The position numbers and the translations under genes are program-made. Shown here piece by piece: positions 10,619 to 19,413 of a DNA stretch of 64,000 bases. Source of the stretch: Gammaproteobacteria bacterium (GTDB taxonomy: Bacteria; Pseudomonadota; Gammaproteobacteria; Xanthomonadales; Wenzhouxiangellaceae); NCBI GenBank assembly GCA_003567685.1, contig PWYW01000029.1, positions 1 to 64,000 of the forward strand. Direction: 5' to 3'. Numbering within the stretch: position 1 is the first letter of the stretch; each line of letters opens with the position of its first letter. The notes under the pieces were generated by a model that was not told the origin of the DNA, ran no database searches, and saw nothing but the letters and a program-made list of their open reading frames with translations.

Positions 10619-11665
10619 TCAGTCTTCGATTGCCTCGAGCAGACTCTCGAGCCTCGGGGTCATTGAATCAAAGCGGCCTTCATCCACCTTGTAGCGCCAG
10701 GCGGCAAGCGTTTGATTGACCGCTGCCGCATCGGCCAGCAAGCGCTGGTGTTCATCGCTGCCTTCATCAGATGAAATACCCTCTGGCTCGGCGGACACCT
10801 CAAACTGCAACCAGCCGCCCGAACCCTGGCTTGAGGCGTCCCTGAACAAACTCGCCACGAAGTTCAGGCCATCGCGAGTGACATACAACGACCTGACTGC
10901 ATCATCCGGCAGATCAATAGCCGGCGCTACGTCAATGAGTCGAAGCCTGGCCAGGCCGTTGGCCGGCGCTCGCCGCTGCCAGGCGGCGACGGCATCCCTC
11001 CCCTCGGGCACATTCATCAACACCCAGTCCTCGCCTGCGTCATCGGCCGCGCGCAGCTGGACACGCTCTCCGTCGGGATGCAGGACCGTTAGCGAGACAA
11101 GCTCGGAAGCCGGGATATCCATGATCGAGCGCTGCAGCCAGTTTATTGGCTGTTCGGGAAAATCAAGACGCCGGTCGGCCAACCAGGCCTGATCTTCCCC
11201 GGCCAGCCGAACGAAGTTCGCCTGGCCTTGAACATCAAGCTCACCAACCACCAGGCTGGGCAGTTCAAGACCGGGGAACTCGAATTTCAAACCCGGACCA
11301 TCCGGCGCGCCCGGATCGTTGAGGCCCAGTCGGGCGAACCAGTCGGGATTGGTTGTACGCGGACTGGCCCGGCGCGACTGAGCCAACACGCGCAAACTGT
11401 CGGCCACCGATTCGAAGTCCGCTTCAAAGCCATGATATTCCTTGACTCGCCAGCGCTGTCCCTCGCGGTACAGGGTGATTTGCGCCTGCCCATCCGGGAA
11501 GTGCAGGCGGAAGCGTTCAATGGCATTGACCTGGGCCGACAGGCCCGGAACCAGCTCTCGAGTCGGCTCGGTATCAGGGTCGCGCTCGGGCGCCGCGACG
11601 ATCAGCGCCAGCACAAGAGCCACCAGGGTGACCACGCCCAGAGCGAGGATGTGACGCGGCCTCAT
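10619..11665 (-). CDS. DUF4340 protein of a Gld-type ABC operon
   Basis: A 348-aa protein with one N-terminal membrane helix (HILALGVVTLVALVLALIVAAP) and an extracytoplasmic region. It carries the DUF4340 pattern: a YREGQRWRVKEY segment, DFESVADSLRVLAQSR, a FARLGLNDPGAPD turn, and a repeat of the same strand-rich module in the C-terminal half. I start it at the second ATG (11665), which gives an ATGA overlap with the gldG-like gene; the track start at 11686 is possible. It is the last gene of the operon and is probably an accessory periplasmic partner of the transporter. Its function is not established. Confidence 0.78.
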   Translation of the reverse strand: MRPRHILALGVVTLVALVLALIVAAPERDPDTEPTRELVPGLSAQVNAIERFRLHFPDGQAQITLYREGQRWRVKEYHGFEADFESVADSLRVLAQSRRASPRTTNPDWFARLGLNDPGAPDGPGLKFEFPGLELPSLVVGELDVQGQANFVRLAGEDQAWLADRRLDFPEQPINWLQRSIMDIPASELVSLTVLHPDGERVQLRAADDAGEDWVLMNVPEGRDAVAAWQRRAPANGLARLRLIDVAPAIDLPDDAVRSLYVTRDGLNFVASLFRDASSQGSGGWLQFEVSAEPEGISSDEGSDEHQRLLADAAAVNQTLAAWRYKVDEGRFDSMTPRLESLLEAIED

Positions 11666-13515
11666 GACGAGGCGCGCTCTCGCCATTGCGCTGCCTGCCG
11701 GCGCCGACGAATCCAGATTATCAGTGCCAAAGCGGTCACCAGCAGGGGCATGGCCGCAATGTTGACCGCCTTGACGCGCGCACCCAGCGCTTCGATGTCC
11801 TGGTCCAGTTCACGCCTGACCTGGCGCAGCTGCTGGCGTATTTCCAGCCGCTGAGCCATGAACCGATCAATTTCGGCTTCCTGCTCATCACTGAGAATGG
11901 TTAAATCGGCATCAGCTCGGGTCTGCTGAATTTCACCCAGACGGCGCTCGGTTTCGGCCAGTTCGGCCTCCAGACGCTGCTCGGTGGCCAGCAAGCGCTG
12001 CTCGGCCTCGCGGCGCAGGGCATCGACCAGAGTAAAGGGGCGCGAGCTGATGGCACGGCTGCGGACACTGATCAGATCAGCGTTGCCGATCAGATTGTCG
12101 ATCGCATTGATGACGAAATCGCCATTGCTGGCGAAGGGGTCCAGCAACGTCGTGCCGAAGACACGCTGCCGCTGGACCCAGTAGCGATCAGCCAGCAAGT
12201 CGGTATCGGCCACTGCAATCAGGTGAACTTCACCCTGTTCGGGAGCGCCGTTACCCGGGAAGGCGGATGACACCGAACCCTGGAAACGTGCCGCCAGAAC
12301 GAATGATTCACCGGTCGGCGCCAGTTCGGCAGCCAGATCGTTGGGGTCTTCGAGAAAACGCAGACGTTCGGTATCCAGCCGCCCCGAGCGCGGCGACGAC
12401 AACAGCAAAGGCTGCATGGCCAGGCCGCTGCCCTCTGACAGGCGAAAATGGCCGCTGCTGGCCAGGTTGACCGCGTCGAGTTCTGCCGTGACGACATCAC
12501 TGCGATCCATGTATTGACGAGTCACGCCAATGATTCCGGGATGGCGAACCGGCGCCATTCCGGCTTGCAGGGTGACCTGCAGCGCCTGGCCTAGATCGCC
12601 GACGAACTCATCACTGAGAAACTCGATACCCCAGGCCCCAAACAAAGGCTCCAGCGTTGAGTCTCGTTCGGTGGCGACGGCGGCCATGGCGTCGAAGGGA
12701 TCACGCCCGGTATCACTTTCAGCCTGCGGATCGACAAAAACCAGCAATCGTCCACCGTCCAGCGCGAAGCGGTCGATGGCTTGCAGAAGCGGCTCGGACA
12801 AATCGCGCGGATGGACCAGAACCAGGACGTCGAGTCCGTCCGGTATCGTCTCGTCACGGCGGCTAATGGTTGCCACATCAAACAACTGCTCGATCTGCTC
12901 ATGAATGACCCACTGCTCGGTACCCTGGCCGGTCCGCGGATCGGCCTGGCCCTGCAGCGGCAACCCGCTGATCAAACCGACGCGGGGTTGAACGGGGCGT
13001 GAGAGCAAATGAACCATGCGGGCCAGTTCGTACTCCAGGAACGGTTCACGCGCCGGGGACAGGAACGGCAGCACCTCAACGCCGTCCAGCAGGTTGGTGC
13101 CGACCAGGCCGAGGTAAAGCGTTTCCTCGCCACGTCCAGTTGGAATGGCTTCCAAACCGAACAAGGCCGCTCGGTCTTCCTGATCAGAAAACGGCCTGGG
13201 GTCGACCCGTTCGATCACCAGGCGGCCACCTGACCGATTCGCCATTTCCTCCAGCAGCTCTTCAACGCGACGGGCAAAGGCACGTACCTGGGGAAACTCC
13301 CGGCTGCTCTCTTCACTGAAATAGAGGGACAAGGTAACCGGCTCTTCAATGGAACCGAGCAGCGACAAGGTGCCGGGGCTGAGCGTATAAAGCCGGTTTT
13401 CCGTCAGGTCAACCCGGGCACCAGTGAACAGGTTCTGGTTGAGCATGGCCAGGGCCAGAAACAGCAGGGCCAACAAAACCAGCGCACTGAGGGACGTCCA
13501 ATGCTTCAACATCAA
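11662..13515 (-). CDS. gldG: GldG-type ABC auxiliary protein
   Basis: A 617-aa protein with an N-terminal helix, a large extracytoplasmic domain, a coiled-coil near 500-590 (rich in E-x-x-L heptads: EQRLLATEQRLEAELAE) and a C-terminal helix followed by RRRRQ. The architecture matches GldG (DUF4350/ABC_transp_aux), including LTENRLYTLSPGT near 35 and VEPVTLSLYFS. It partners the ABC permease and ATPase encoded just upstream with 4-base overlaps. In Bacteroidetes GldAFG supports gliding; in proteobacteria its substrate is unknown, so gliding should not be assumed. Confidence 0.82.
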   Translation of the reverse strand: MMLKHWTSLSALVLLALLFLALAMLNQNLFTGARVDLTENRLYTLSPGTLSLLGSIEEPVTLSLYFSEESSREFPQVRAFARRVEELLEEMANRSGGRLVIERVDPRPFSDQEDRAALFGLEAIPTGRGEETLYLGLVGTNLLDGVEVLPFLSPAREPFLEYELARMVHLLSRPVQPRVGLISGLPLQGQADPRTGQGTEQWVIHEQIEQLFDVATISRRDETIPDGLDVLVLVHPRDLSEPLLQAIDRFALDGGRLLVFVDPQAESDTGRDPFDAMAAVATERDSTLEPLFGAWGIEFLSDEFVGDLGQALQVTLQAGMAPVRHPGIIGVTRQYMDRSDVVTAELDAVNLASSGHFRLSEGSGLAMQPLLLSSPRSGRLDTERLRFLEDPNDLAAELAPTGESFVLAARFQGSVSSAFPGNGAPEQGEVHLIAVADTDLLADRYWVQRQRVFGTTLLDPFASNGDFVINAIDNLIGNADLISVRSRAISSRPFTLVDALRREAEQRLLATEQRLEAELAETERRLGEIQQTRADADLTILSDEQEAEIDRFMAQRLEIRQQLRQVRRELDQDIEALGARVKAVNIAAMPLLVTALALIIWIRRRRQAAQWRERASS

Positions 13516-14246
13516 TTGGCCTTCTTCATTTCCAGAACGATTCGGTTGGCGAACAGCCAGATCGAGATCACCAACAGGAAGTAAAAGACATCACGCAGAT
13601 CGATCACGCCACGTGAAAGCGCGCCGAAACGCTGCAGAAAGCTGAACCCGGCAATCGCATCGACCATGCTTTGAGGCAGCCAGCCACGGAACACGTCAAG
13701 CACCATTGGCAGACCCGACAGCAAAAAGAGAAAGCACACCACCACGGCCAGAATGAAGGCGATCACCTGGTTACGCGTTGCTGCCGACAGGCAGGCACTG
13801 ATCGCCAGGAAGGCACCCGCCATCAGCCAACTGCCCAGGTAGGCGGCCACGATAACGCCGTTATCCGGCTCGCCCAGCACGTTGACGGTGATCCAAACCG
13901 GAAACGTCAACGCCAGCGCCAGGCCAATGAACAACCAGGCGGCCAGGAATTTTCCCAGTACCGCCTGGCCGGTACTGATGGGCAAGGTCAGCAGCAGTTC
14001 AATCGACCCGGACTTTCGCTCCTCGGCCCACAGCCGCATGCCGATGGCGGGCACCAGGAAAAGATAGAGCCAGGGATGAAAATGGAAAAACGGTTCGAGG
14101 TCAGCAATTTCCCGTTCGAAAAACCCGCCCAGGTAGAAGGTGAAACTGGCCGACATCAGCAAATAAATGACGATGAACACATAGGCGACTGGCGTTGCAA
14201 AATAGGCTGCCAGCTCTCGTCGCAAAATGACCAGGACGTTGTTCAT
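13512..14246 (-). CDS. gldF: ABC transporter permease (GldF-like, ABC-2 type)
   Basis: Inner-membrane protein of 244 aa with six hydrophobic segments and the ABC-2 arrangement. It begins LVILRRELAAYFATPVAYVFI, has the ELLLTLPIS cytoplasmic loop shared by NosY/GldF permeases, and ends with a helix and EMKKAN. It overlaps both neighbours by four bases (ATPase upstream, GldG-like downstream), so a fixed complex is likely. Confidence 0.85.
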   Translation of the reverse strand: MNNVLVILRRELAAYFATPVAYVFIVIYLLMSASFTFYLGGFFEREIADLEPFFHFHPWLYLFLVPAIGMRLWAEERKSGSIELLLTLPISTGQAVLGKFLAAWLFIGLALALTFPVWITVNVLGEPDNGVIVAAYLGSWLMAGAFLAISACLSAATRNQVIAFILAVVVCFLFLLSGLPMVLDVFRGWLPQSMVDAIAGFSFLQRFGALSRGVIDLRDVFYFLLVISIWLFANRIVLEMKKAN

Positions 14247-15166
14247 GCGCTGATTCCTCCGCTGGTCACCCGGCGGAAAACTTCATCCAGCCTCCCGGCC
14301 TCATATTCGAGCTGGTCGACCGCCCAGCCTTGTTCATGGATTACTCGACTGACTGCCTCGAAAAGACCGGGCTGACTGGACGGGAAAACGGTCAGTCGAC
14401 CGCGCCTGACCTCGACTTCGGCCGATTCCGCCAGCGCGCCCAGGCGCGAGGCCGCTTCTTCGACGTTTGGCAGGGACAGGCTGACCGCACCATGGTAACG
14501 AGAGCGCCGCAGCAGCCCCTGGGGCGTGTCGTCCACGACCAGACGGCCGCGCGCGATAATCATGGTCCGGTTACATAGCGCTTCGACCTCTTCAAGAATG
14601 TGGGTCGAGACAATGATGATCTTGTCGGCCGCCATGTTCCGGATAAGACGACGGACCTCGTGTTTCTGGTTCGGGTCGAGACCATCCGTAGGTTCATCAA
14701 GCAGCAAAGCCGGCGGATCATGCAAGATGGCCTGGGCCAGGCCGACCCGTCGCTTGAAACCCTTCGACAAGGTGTCGATGGTCTGCCCCATGACCTCGGT
14801 CAGAGACAGACGATCCACCACCTCGGCAATTCGCTTGCGCCTGTCCACTCCGTGCAGCCCCCGGGCATCGGCAATGAATTCGAGGAACCGCAGCACTGAT
14901 AGCTCGCCGTAAAGCGGCGCGCCCTCCGGGAGGTAGCCCAGCAGGCGCCGAGCCGCCATCGCCTCTCCCTGGATATCGTGACCGAAAATTGCCGCCGTGC
15001 CCGAACTGGGCGTCAGAAAACCGGTGAGCATTTTCATGGTCGTGGATTTGCCCGCGCCATTGGGCCCAAGCAAACCCAGAACGGTTCCGGGCTCAATGGA
15101 AAAATCAATGCGATCGACGGCGAGCAGGTCACCGAATCGCCGGCTGAGGGCTTTGGCTTCAATCAT
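14243..15166 (-). CDS. gldA: ABC transporter ATP-binding protein (GldA-like)
   Basis: Cytosolic ATPase of 307 aa. It has Walker A GPNGAGKSTT near 35, a Q-loop region at YLPEGAPLYGELSV, the signature LSKGFKRRVGLAQA near 134, Walker B LLLDEPTDGLD near 153 and the switch histidine in STHILEE. The C-terminal extension of about 90 residues is typical of ABC-2 ATPases of the CcmA/GldA group. It is the first gene of the four-gene minus-strand operon and is divergent from the AstE-like gene by 204 bases. Confidence 0.9.
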   Translation of the reverse strand: MIEAKALSRRFGDLLAVDRIDFSIEPGTVLGLLGPNGAGKSTTMKMLTGFLTPSSGTAAIFGHDIQGEAMAARRLLGYLPEGAPLYGELSVLRFLEFIADARGLHGVDRRKRIAEVVDRLSLTEVMGQTIDTLSKGFKRRVGLAQAILHDPPALLLDEPTDGLDPNQKHEVRRLIRNMAADKIIIVSTHILEEVEALCNRTMIIARGRLVVDDTPQGLLRRSRYHGAVSLSLPNVEEAASRLGALAESAEVEVRRGRLTVFPSSQPGLFEAVSRVIHEQGWAVDQLEYEAGRLDEVFRRVTSGGISA

Positions 15167-15370
15167 GGTGAATCAAGCGTACTCTTTTTGGCACTCTTCG
15201 GGTGGTTTGTTGACGCCCTTGGGACTTTCCAACCATGACAGAGGTTCCCGACTACTTTCAACCAGGCGAGAAACGCGTTAGCTTATAGGATTGACGACAA
15301 CCGCCACTTACATGCTTCGACAAACCCGTTCAAACCCGGGCCGGCGCAGGAACACCGGACAGCCCAGCTG

Positions 15371-16447
15371 ATGCAGGCCAGGATTCTCGATACTTTGCCG
15401 GATCGGCTGCTTGATCAGCCCGCTCAGGAACTCCATCGTTTTCTGGACGGGCCCACGCTGATTCATCTGCCCGGACGCAACCCCCAACCGTTGGTTGTCT
15501 CGGTGCTGCAACACGGCAATGAAACCTCGGGTTGGGATGCCGTCAGGCGCTTGCTGAAGGGACGATATGCGCGCGACCAGCTACCGCGTAGCCTGCTGCT
15601 GTTGATTGGCAATGTCCGTGCAGCGGCTCGTGGCATGCGCCACCTCGCAGACCAGCCCGACTTCAATCGATGCTGGCCCGGCTCACGTGGACCGGAGACG
15701 ATCTGGCACCGCCTGTTTTCGCAAATTACCCGGCATGTCCAGCGGTCACAGCCATTCGCCTGTATCGATGTGCATAACAACACCGGCCAGAACCCGCATT
15801 ACGCCGCGGTCAACCAGATCGAAGCCCAGCGGCTGCATCTGGCCAGTCTGTTTTCAAAAACAGTGGTTTATTTCACCGAACCTGCTGGCGTTCAGTCGAT
15901 GGCGTTCGGCCGTTTTGCGCCGGCCGTTACGCTGGAATGCGGCCTGGCTGCGGAACGTGACGGCACCGACCATGCCATGACCTACCTCGACCAGGTCCTC
16001 CACCTCGACAGCCTGCCCAATCAGGTTCCAGAACCAGACCGTCTTGAATTGTTCGAAATGTTCGCCACCGTAAAGGTCGCGCAAGGCATCGATTTCGACT
16101 TCCAGGGTCAGGCCAGCGATTTGCGCTTCCCGGCAGATCTCGACCGTTACAATTTCCGCGAGATTGCCCGTGGGACCTCGCTAGCCAGCTATGACCCCGC
16201 GCTGGGCAGCGCCGCGCTTCTGGCCGAAGGTCATGATGGCCGAGACTTGAGCCAAGACTGTTTCAGCATTGAAGGCAACCAGATTCGGACGCGGCGACCG
16301 TTGATGCCGGCCATGCTGACCACCGATGAGTACGTCGTCCGCAATGACTGTCTCTGCTATTTCATGGAGAGGCTCTGTGTCGAACAGCGGGTTTCACCCG
16401 ATCAGACGCGGCCAGAACCCGCTGCTCTCCCGGAAAGCGAGCCATGA
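15371..16447 (+). CDS. M14/AstE-type zinc hydrolase
   Basis: A 358-aa protein of the succinylglutamate desuccinylase / aspartoacylase-like branch of the M14 zinc peptidase fold. The zinc ligands are visible as the HGNET motif near 50 (H-x-x-E) and the later His in CIDVHNNTG near 132; TLECGLAAE near 195 supplies a likely catalytic glutamate. The substrate is not predictable; proteobacterial members are annotated only as M14 or AstE family. It is translationally coupled to the DUF502 gene by an ATGA overlap. Confidence 0.75.
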   Translation: MQARILDTLPDRLLDQPAQELHRFLDGPTLIHLPGRNPQPLVVSVLQHGNETSGWDAVRRLLKGRYARDQLPRSLLLLIGNVRAAARGMRHLADQPDFNRCWPGSRGPETIWHRLFSQITRHVQRSQPFACIDVHNNTGQNPHYAAVNQIEAQRLHLASLFSKTVVYFTEPAGVQSMAFGRFAPAVTLECGLAAERDGTDHAMTYLDQVLHLDSLPNQVPEPDRLELFEMFATVKVAQGIDFDFQGQASDLRFPADLDRYNFREIARGTSLASYDPALGSAALLAEGHDGRDLSQDCFSIEGNQIRTRRPLMPAMLTTDEYVVRNDCLCYFMERLCVEQRVSPDQTRPEPAALPESEP

Positions 16448-17052
16448 GTTCATCCGAGTCACCGTCGGTTGCCCTGGTTCTAAGGCTTTTCTTCAAAGGG
16501 CTGGCAACCATCATCCCGATTGCCTTGACACTGATTATTGTCTTCTGGCTGGCTGGCCTGGCTGAAAGCGGCTTTGGCAGTGTCCTCCAGGCCGTGCTGC
16601 CGGAATCCTGGTACATCCGGGGAATGGGCCTGGTGCTGGGCGTGGTGGCCGTCATCGCCATCGGTCTGCTCAGCCAGGTATACCTGTTCCGCGCCCTGAT
16701 CGAATTCGGGGAAAGTATTCTCGATCGCATGCCGGTGGTCAAATCCGTCTACCGGGCAACGAAGGATTTCGTCGAATATTTCTCCGGCGGCGATGATAAA
16801 CGCTTCAACCAGGTGGTGATGGTCCGACATCCCACGCTGGGGATGGGCATGCTGGGTTTTATCACGCGCGAAGATTTCGACAGTCTGCCATTTGGCGAGG
16901 ATGGAGAAGTGGGCGTGTATCTGCCGCTCAGCTATCAGATTGCCGGTTACACGATCTTCGTGCCGCGCGAATGGTGCGAGCCGGTCGATATGCCGTTCGA
17001 AGATGCTGTCAGGCTCATCCTGACCGCCGCCATGACCCGCCGCGGCGGCTGA
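16444..17052 (+). CDS. DUF502 membrane protein
   Basis: A 202-aa inner-membrane protein of the DUF502 family (COG2928). It has two N-terminal helices (GLATIIPIALTLIIVFWLAG and GLVLGVVAVIAIGLLSQVYL), then the conserved DRMPVVKSVYRATKDFVEYF stretch and a soluble C-terminal part with VYLPLSYQIAGYTIFVPREW. The family has no agreed molecular function. The 4-base overlap with the zinc hydrolase suggests one operon. Confidence 0.88.
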   Translation: MSSSESPSVALVLRLFFKGLATIIPIALTLIIVFWLAGLAESGFGSVLQAVLPESWYIRGMGLVLGVVAVIAIGLLSQVYLFRALIEFGESILDRMPVVKSVYRATKDFVEYFSGGDDKRFNQVVMVRHPTLGMGMLGFITREDFDSLPFGEDGEVGVYLPLSYQIAGYTIFVPREWCEPVDMPFEDAVRLILTAAMTRRGG

Positions 17053-17113
17053 CAATTACCAAGGCATCTACCAGGACATTCCTATTCAAGGTCACTGACC
17101 GCGCAGACCCGGA

Positions 17114-17150
17114 GACCGCCAGGAAGTCTCGGAGGAATTTCCTGGCGGTC
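17114..17150. terminator. 12-bp hairpin between convergent DUF502 and prpC
   Basis: GACCGCCAGGAA is repeated as its exact reverse complement 13 bases later. The hairpin lies in the 141-base gap between two genes that converge. There is no T-run on either side, so it may stop transcription poorly or act as a mRNA 3'-end stabiliser. Confidence 0.45.
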
Positions 17151-17193
17151 CTTGCGCCTTTGCGGTTAGCCGATCTTTTGATCCCGCCGGTGA

Positions 17194-18315
17194 TCAGCGC
17201 TCGTCGATGGCAGGAACCGAACGGTCTTCCGGACCGATGTAATCGGCACTGGGACGAATGATGCGATTGTTGGCACGCTGCTCCATGATGTGAGCTGCCC
17301 AGCCGGTCAACCGCGACATCACGAAAATGGGCGTGAAGAGACCCGTCGGAATCCCCATGAAGTGGTAGGCCGACGCATGGAAGAAGTCGGCATTGGCGAA
17401 CAGACGCTTTTCGTCCCACAGGATGCGCTCGACTTCTTCCGAGACCGGGAACAGCACCGTATCGCCCACTTCGGCCGCCAGCTTGCGCGACCACTCGCGA
17501 ATGATGGCGTTACGCGGATCCTTCTCGCGATAGACCGCATGGCCAAAGCCCATGATCTTTTCCTTGGCCGCCAGCATCCGGTGCACGTCCTCGCGCGCTT
17601 CCTCGACCGAGCCGTACTTCTCGAGCATGGCCATGGCCATTTCGTTGGCACCGCCGTGCAACGGGCCACGCAGGGAACCGATGGCGCCGGTCACGCAGGA
17701 ATGCATGTCCGACAGGGTAGAAGCACACACCCGCGCGGTGAAGGTCGAAGCGTTGAATTCATGCTCGGCATACAAGATCAGCGAAACGTCCATCACCCGG
17801 GCATGCAGCTCGGCCGCCTTTTTGCCATGCAACAAGTGCAGAAAGTGGCCGCCGATGCCGTCGTCGTCGGTCTCCACGTCGATGCGCACGCCGTCGTGGC
17901 TGTATCGATACCAGTAGGTAATCATGGACGGGAATGTCGCCAGCAGACGATCGGCAACATCCTGCTGGTTTTCGAAACCGCCTTCCTGCTCCAGGTTGCC
18001 CAGCACCGAGCAGCCGGTACGCATCACGTCCATCGGGTGGGCGCTGGCCGGAATGCGCTCGAGCACTTCCTTCAGGGCGGCCGGCAAGCCGCGCAGCGAT
18101 TTCAGGCGCGCGGTGTAGGCGGCCAGCTCATCACGGTTGGGCAGATGGCCCTTGAGGATCAGGTGGGCGACTTCGTTGAAGCTGGCCTTCTCGGCCAACT
18201 CGTCAACCGCGTAGCCGCGGTAGCGCAGGCTGTTGCCGGTTGCACCAACGGTGCAAATGGCAGTCTGGCCGGCGGATTGTCCTCGCAGGCCCGCTCCGGT
18301 GTTCTTCTCTGTCAT
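17194..18315 (-). CDS. prpC: 2-methylcitrate synthase
   Basis: Condenses propionyl-CoA with oxaloacetate in the methylcitrate cycle; cytosolic, 373 aa. It has citrate synthase fold marks: the first active-site His in [10 protein letters not shown], the second in [13 protein letters not shown], and an aspartate in [26 protein letters not shown], with the ADFFHAS pattern typical of PrpC rather than of GltA. The start overlaps the prpB stop by four bases. No prpD, acnD or prpF follows: the next gene is on the opposite strand, so the dehydratase step must be encoded elsewhere. Confidence 0.94.
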   Translation of the reverse strand: MTEKNTGAGLRGQSAGQTAICTVGATGNSLRYRGYAVDELAEKASFNEVAHLILKGHLPNRDELAAYTARLKSLRGLPAALKEVLERIPASAHPMDVMRTGCSVLGNLEQEGGFENQQDVADRLLATFPSMITYWYRYSHDGVRIDVETDDDGIGGHFLHLLHGKKAAELHARVMDVSLILYAEHEFNASTFTARVCASTLSDMHSCVTGAIGSLRGPLHGGANEMAMAMLEKYGSVEEAREDVHRMLAAKEKIMGFGHAVYREKDPRNAIIREWSRKLAAEVGDTVLFPVSEEVERILWDEKRLFANADFFHASAYHFMGIPTGLFTPIFVMSRLTGWAAHIMEQRANNRIIRPSADYIGPEDRSVPAIDER

Positions 18316-19196
18316 TCCGAATCCTTTGTAAACAGTTGGTCCAGCTTGTTCTCGAAATCGTGGTAGCCCAGCGCCTCATACAGATCGGCGCGGGTCTGCA
18401 TGCGGTCAATCACGTCACGCTGATGCCCGTTCGCGGCAATCGAGGCGTAGACCGCGACCGCGGCCTGGCTCATTGCACGGAAAGCGCTCAACGGGTAAAG
18501 CACCATGCCGGCACCGGCTTCGCGCAGTTCATCCACCGAGAAAAGTGGCGTTTTGCCGAATTCGGTGATGTTGGCCAGGATGGGAACCGGAACGGCCTCT
18601 GAAAACGCCTTGAATTCCTCCAGGGTGTGCAGTGCCTCGGCAAAGATCATGTCGGCTCCGGCCTCGACATAGCGATTGGCGCGGTCGATGGCGGCACTCA
18701 TGCCCTCCATGGCGTGGGCATCGGTCCTGGCCATGAACACAAAGCTGTCATCGTGGCGAGCGTCGACCGCTGCGCGCACCCGGTCGACCATCTCCTCGGG
18801 ACTCACCAACGCCTTGTTTGGACGGTGACCACAGCGCTTGGCCTGAACCTGATCCTCCAGATGGACGGCGGCCACACCGGCACGTTCCATCTCGCGAATG
18901 GTGCGGGCAATGTTGAAAGCCCCCCCCCAGCCAGTGTCGATATCCACCAGCAGCGGTAATTCGCAACGGCCCGTGATCCGGCGTGCATCCTCGACCACAT
19001 CGGCCAGTTGAGTGATGCCCAGATCCGGCAGACCGAAAGAGGCGTTGGCAACGCCCGCCCCGGATAGGTAAATGGCCTGATGACCAGCCCGTTCAGCCAG
19101 GACGGCGGTGTAAGCGTTGATGGTTCCAACGATTTGCAACGGTGGCTGATCGGCCACCAGCTGCCTGAATCGGGCACCAGGAGAGTGCTTGGACAT
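18312..19196 (-). CDS. prpB: 2-methylisocitrate lyase
   Basis: Cleaves 2-methylisocitrate to pyruvate and succinate; 294 aa, isocitrate lyase/PEP mutase fold. Visible are [18 protein letters not shown] near 45, DIDTGWGG with the metal-binding aspartates near 85-90, the catalytic KRCGHRPNK near 123, and FMARTDA near 160. It is the first gene of prpBC. An intrinsic terminator with further hairpins lies 42 bases upstream of its ATG, leaving little room for a separate promoter, so its expression may depend on read-through. Confidence 0.94.
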   Translation of the reverse strand: MSKHSPGARFRQLVADQPPLQIVGTINAYTAVLAERAGHQAIYLSGAGVANASFGLPDLGITQLADVVEDARRITGRCELPLLVDIDTGWGGAFNIARTIREMERAGVAAVHLEDQVQAKRCGHRPNKALVSPEEMVDRVRAAVDARHDDSFVFMARTDAHAMEGMSAAIDRANRYVEAGADMIFAEALHTLEEFKAFSEAVPVPILANITEFGKTPLFSVDELREAGAGMVLYPLSAFRAMSQAAVAVYASIAANGHQRDVIDRMQTRADLYEALGYHDFENKLDQLFTKDSE

Positions 19197-19238
19197 GGGC
19201 GCAAAGTTCCGTACGAAAGATAACGCCTCAGTTTACAC

Positions 19239-19272
19239 AAAAAAAAAGCGGTGCCGCCAAGACGACACCGCT
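19239..19272 (-). terminator. Intrinsic terminator upstream of prpB
   Basis: On the minus strand AGCGGTG and CACCGCT form a 7-bp stem around a 12-nt loop, followed at once by nine T residues: a textbook Rho-independent terminator. It lies 42 bases before the prpB ATG and about 140 bases after the oxidoreductase stop. Confidence 0.85.
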
Positions 19273-19413
19273 CAAGCCCTCTTTATGACGAAACCCAAGG
19301 GGAGGTTTCCAACAGTGCGTCCTTCCAGCAAAGGAACGCCCTACCAGCCAAGAGGTGTTTGCAGTTTGCATGAACCAGCTGCGGAGCGAATCAGTAAAAA
19401 CTCTCCGCGACAA
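19239..19413 (-). ncRNA. Candidate structured RNA (leader or small RNA) before prpB
   Basis: A gene-free stretch of 175 bases between the oxidoreductase stop and prpB contains four successive stem-loops on the minus strand: GCGGAG/CTCCGC (19381-19408), a bulged 8-bp stem (19317-19339), GAAACC/GGTTTC (19290-19309) and the intrinsic terminator. Several GGA triplets lie in or near loops. This could be a termination-controlled leader for prpBC, or a free or 3'UTR-derived small RNA of the oxidoreductase transcript. I do not recognise it as a known riboswitch, 6S RNA or Csr-type RNA. Confidence 0.5.

Noticed and set aside
16480-17055. 191-aa minus-strand ORF
   Set aside because: Antisense to the DUF502 gene, and rich in His/Asp/Gln as is typical of reversed hydrophobic reading.
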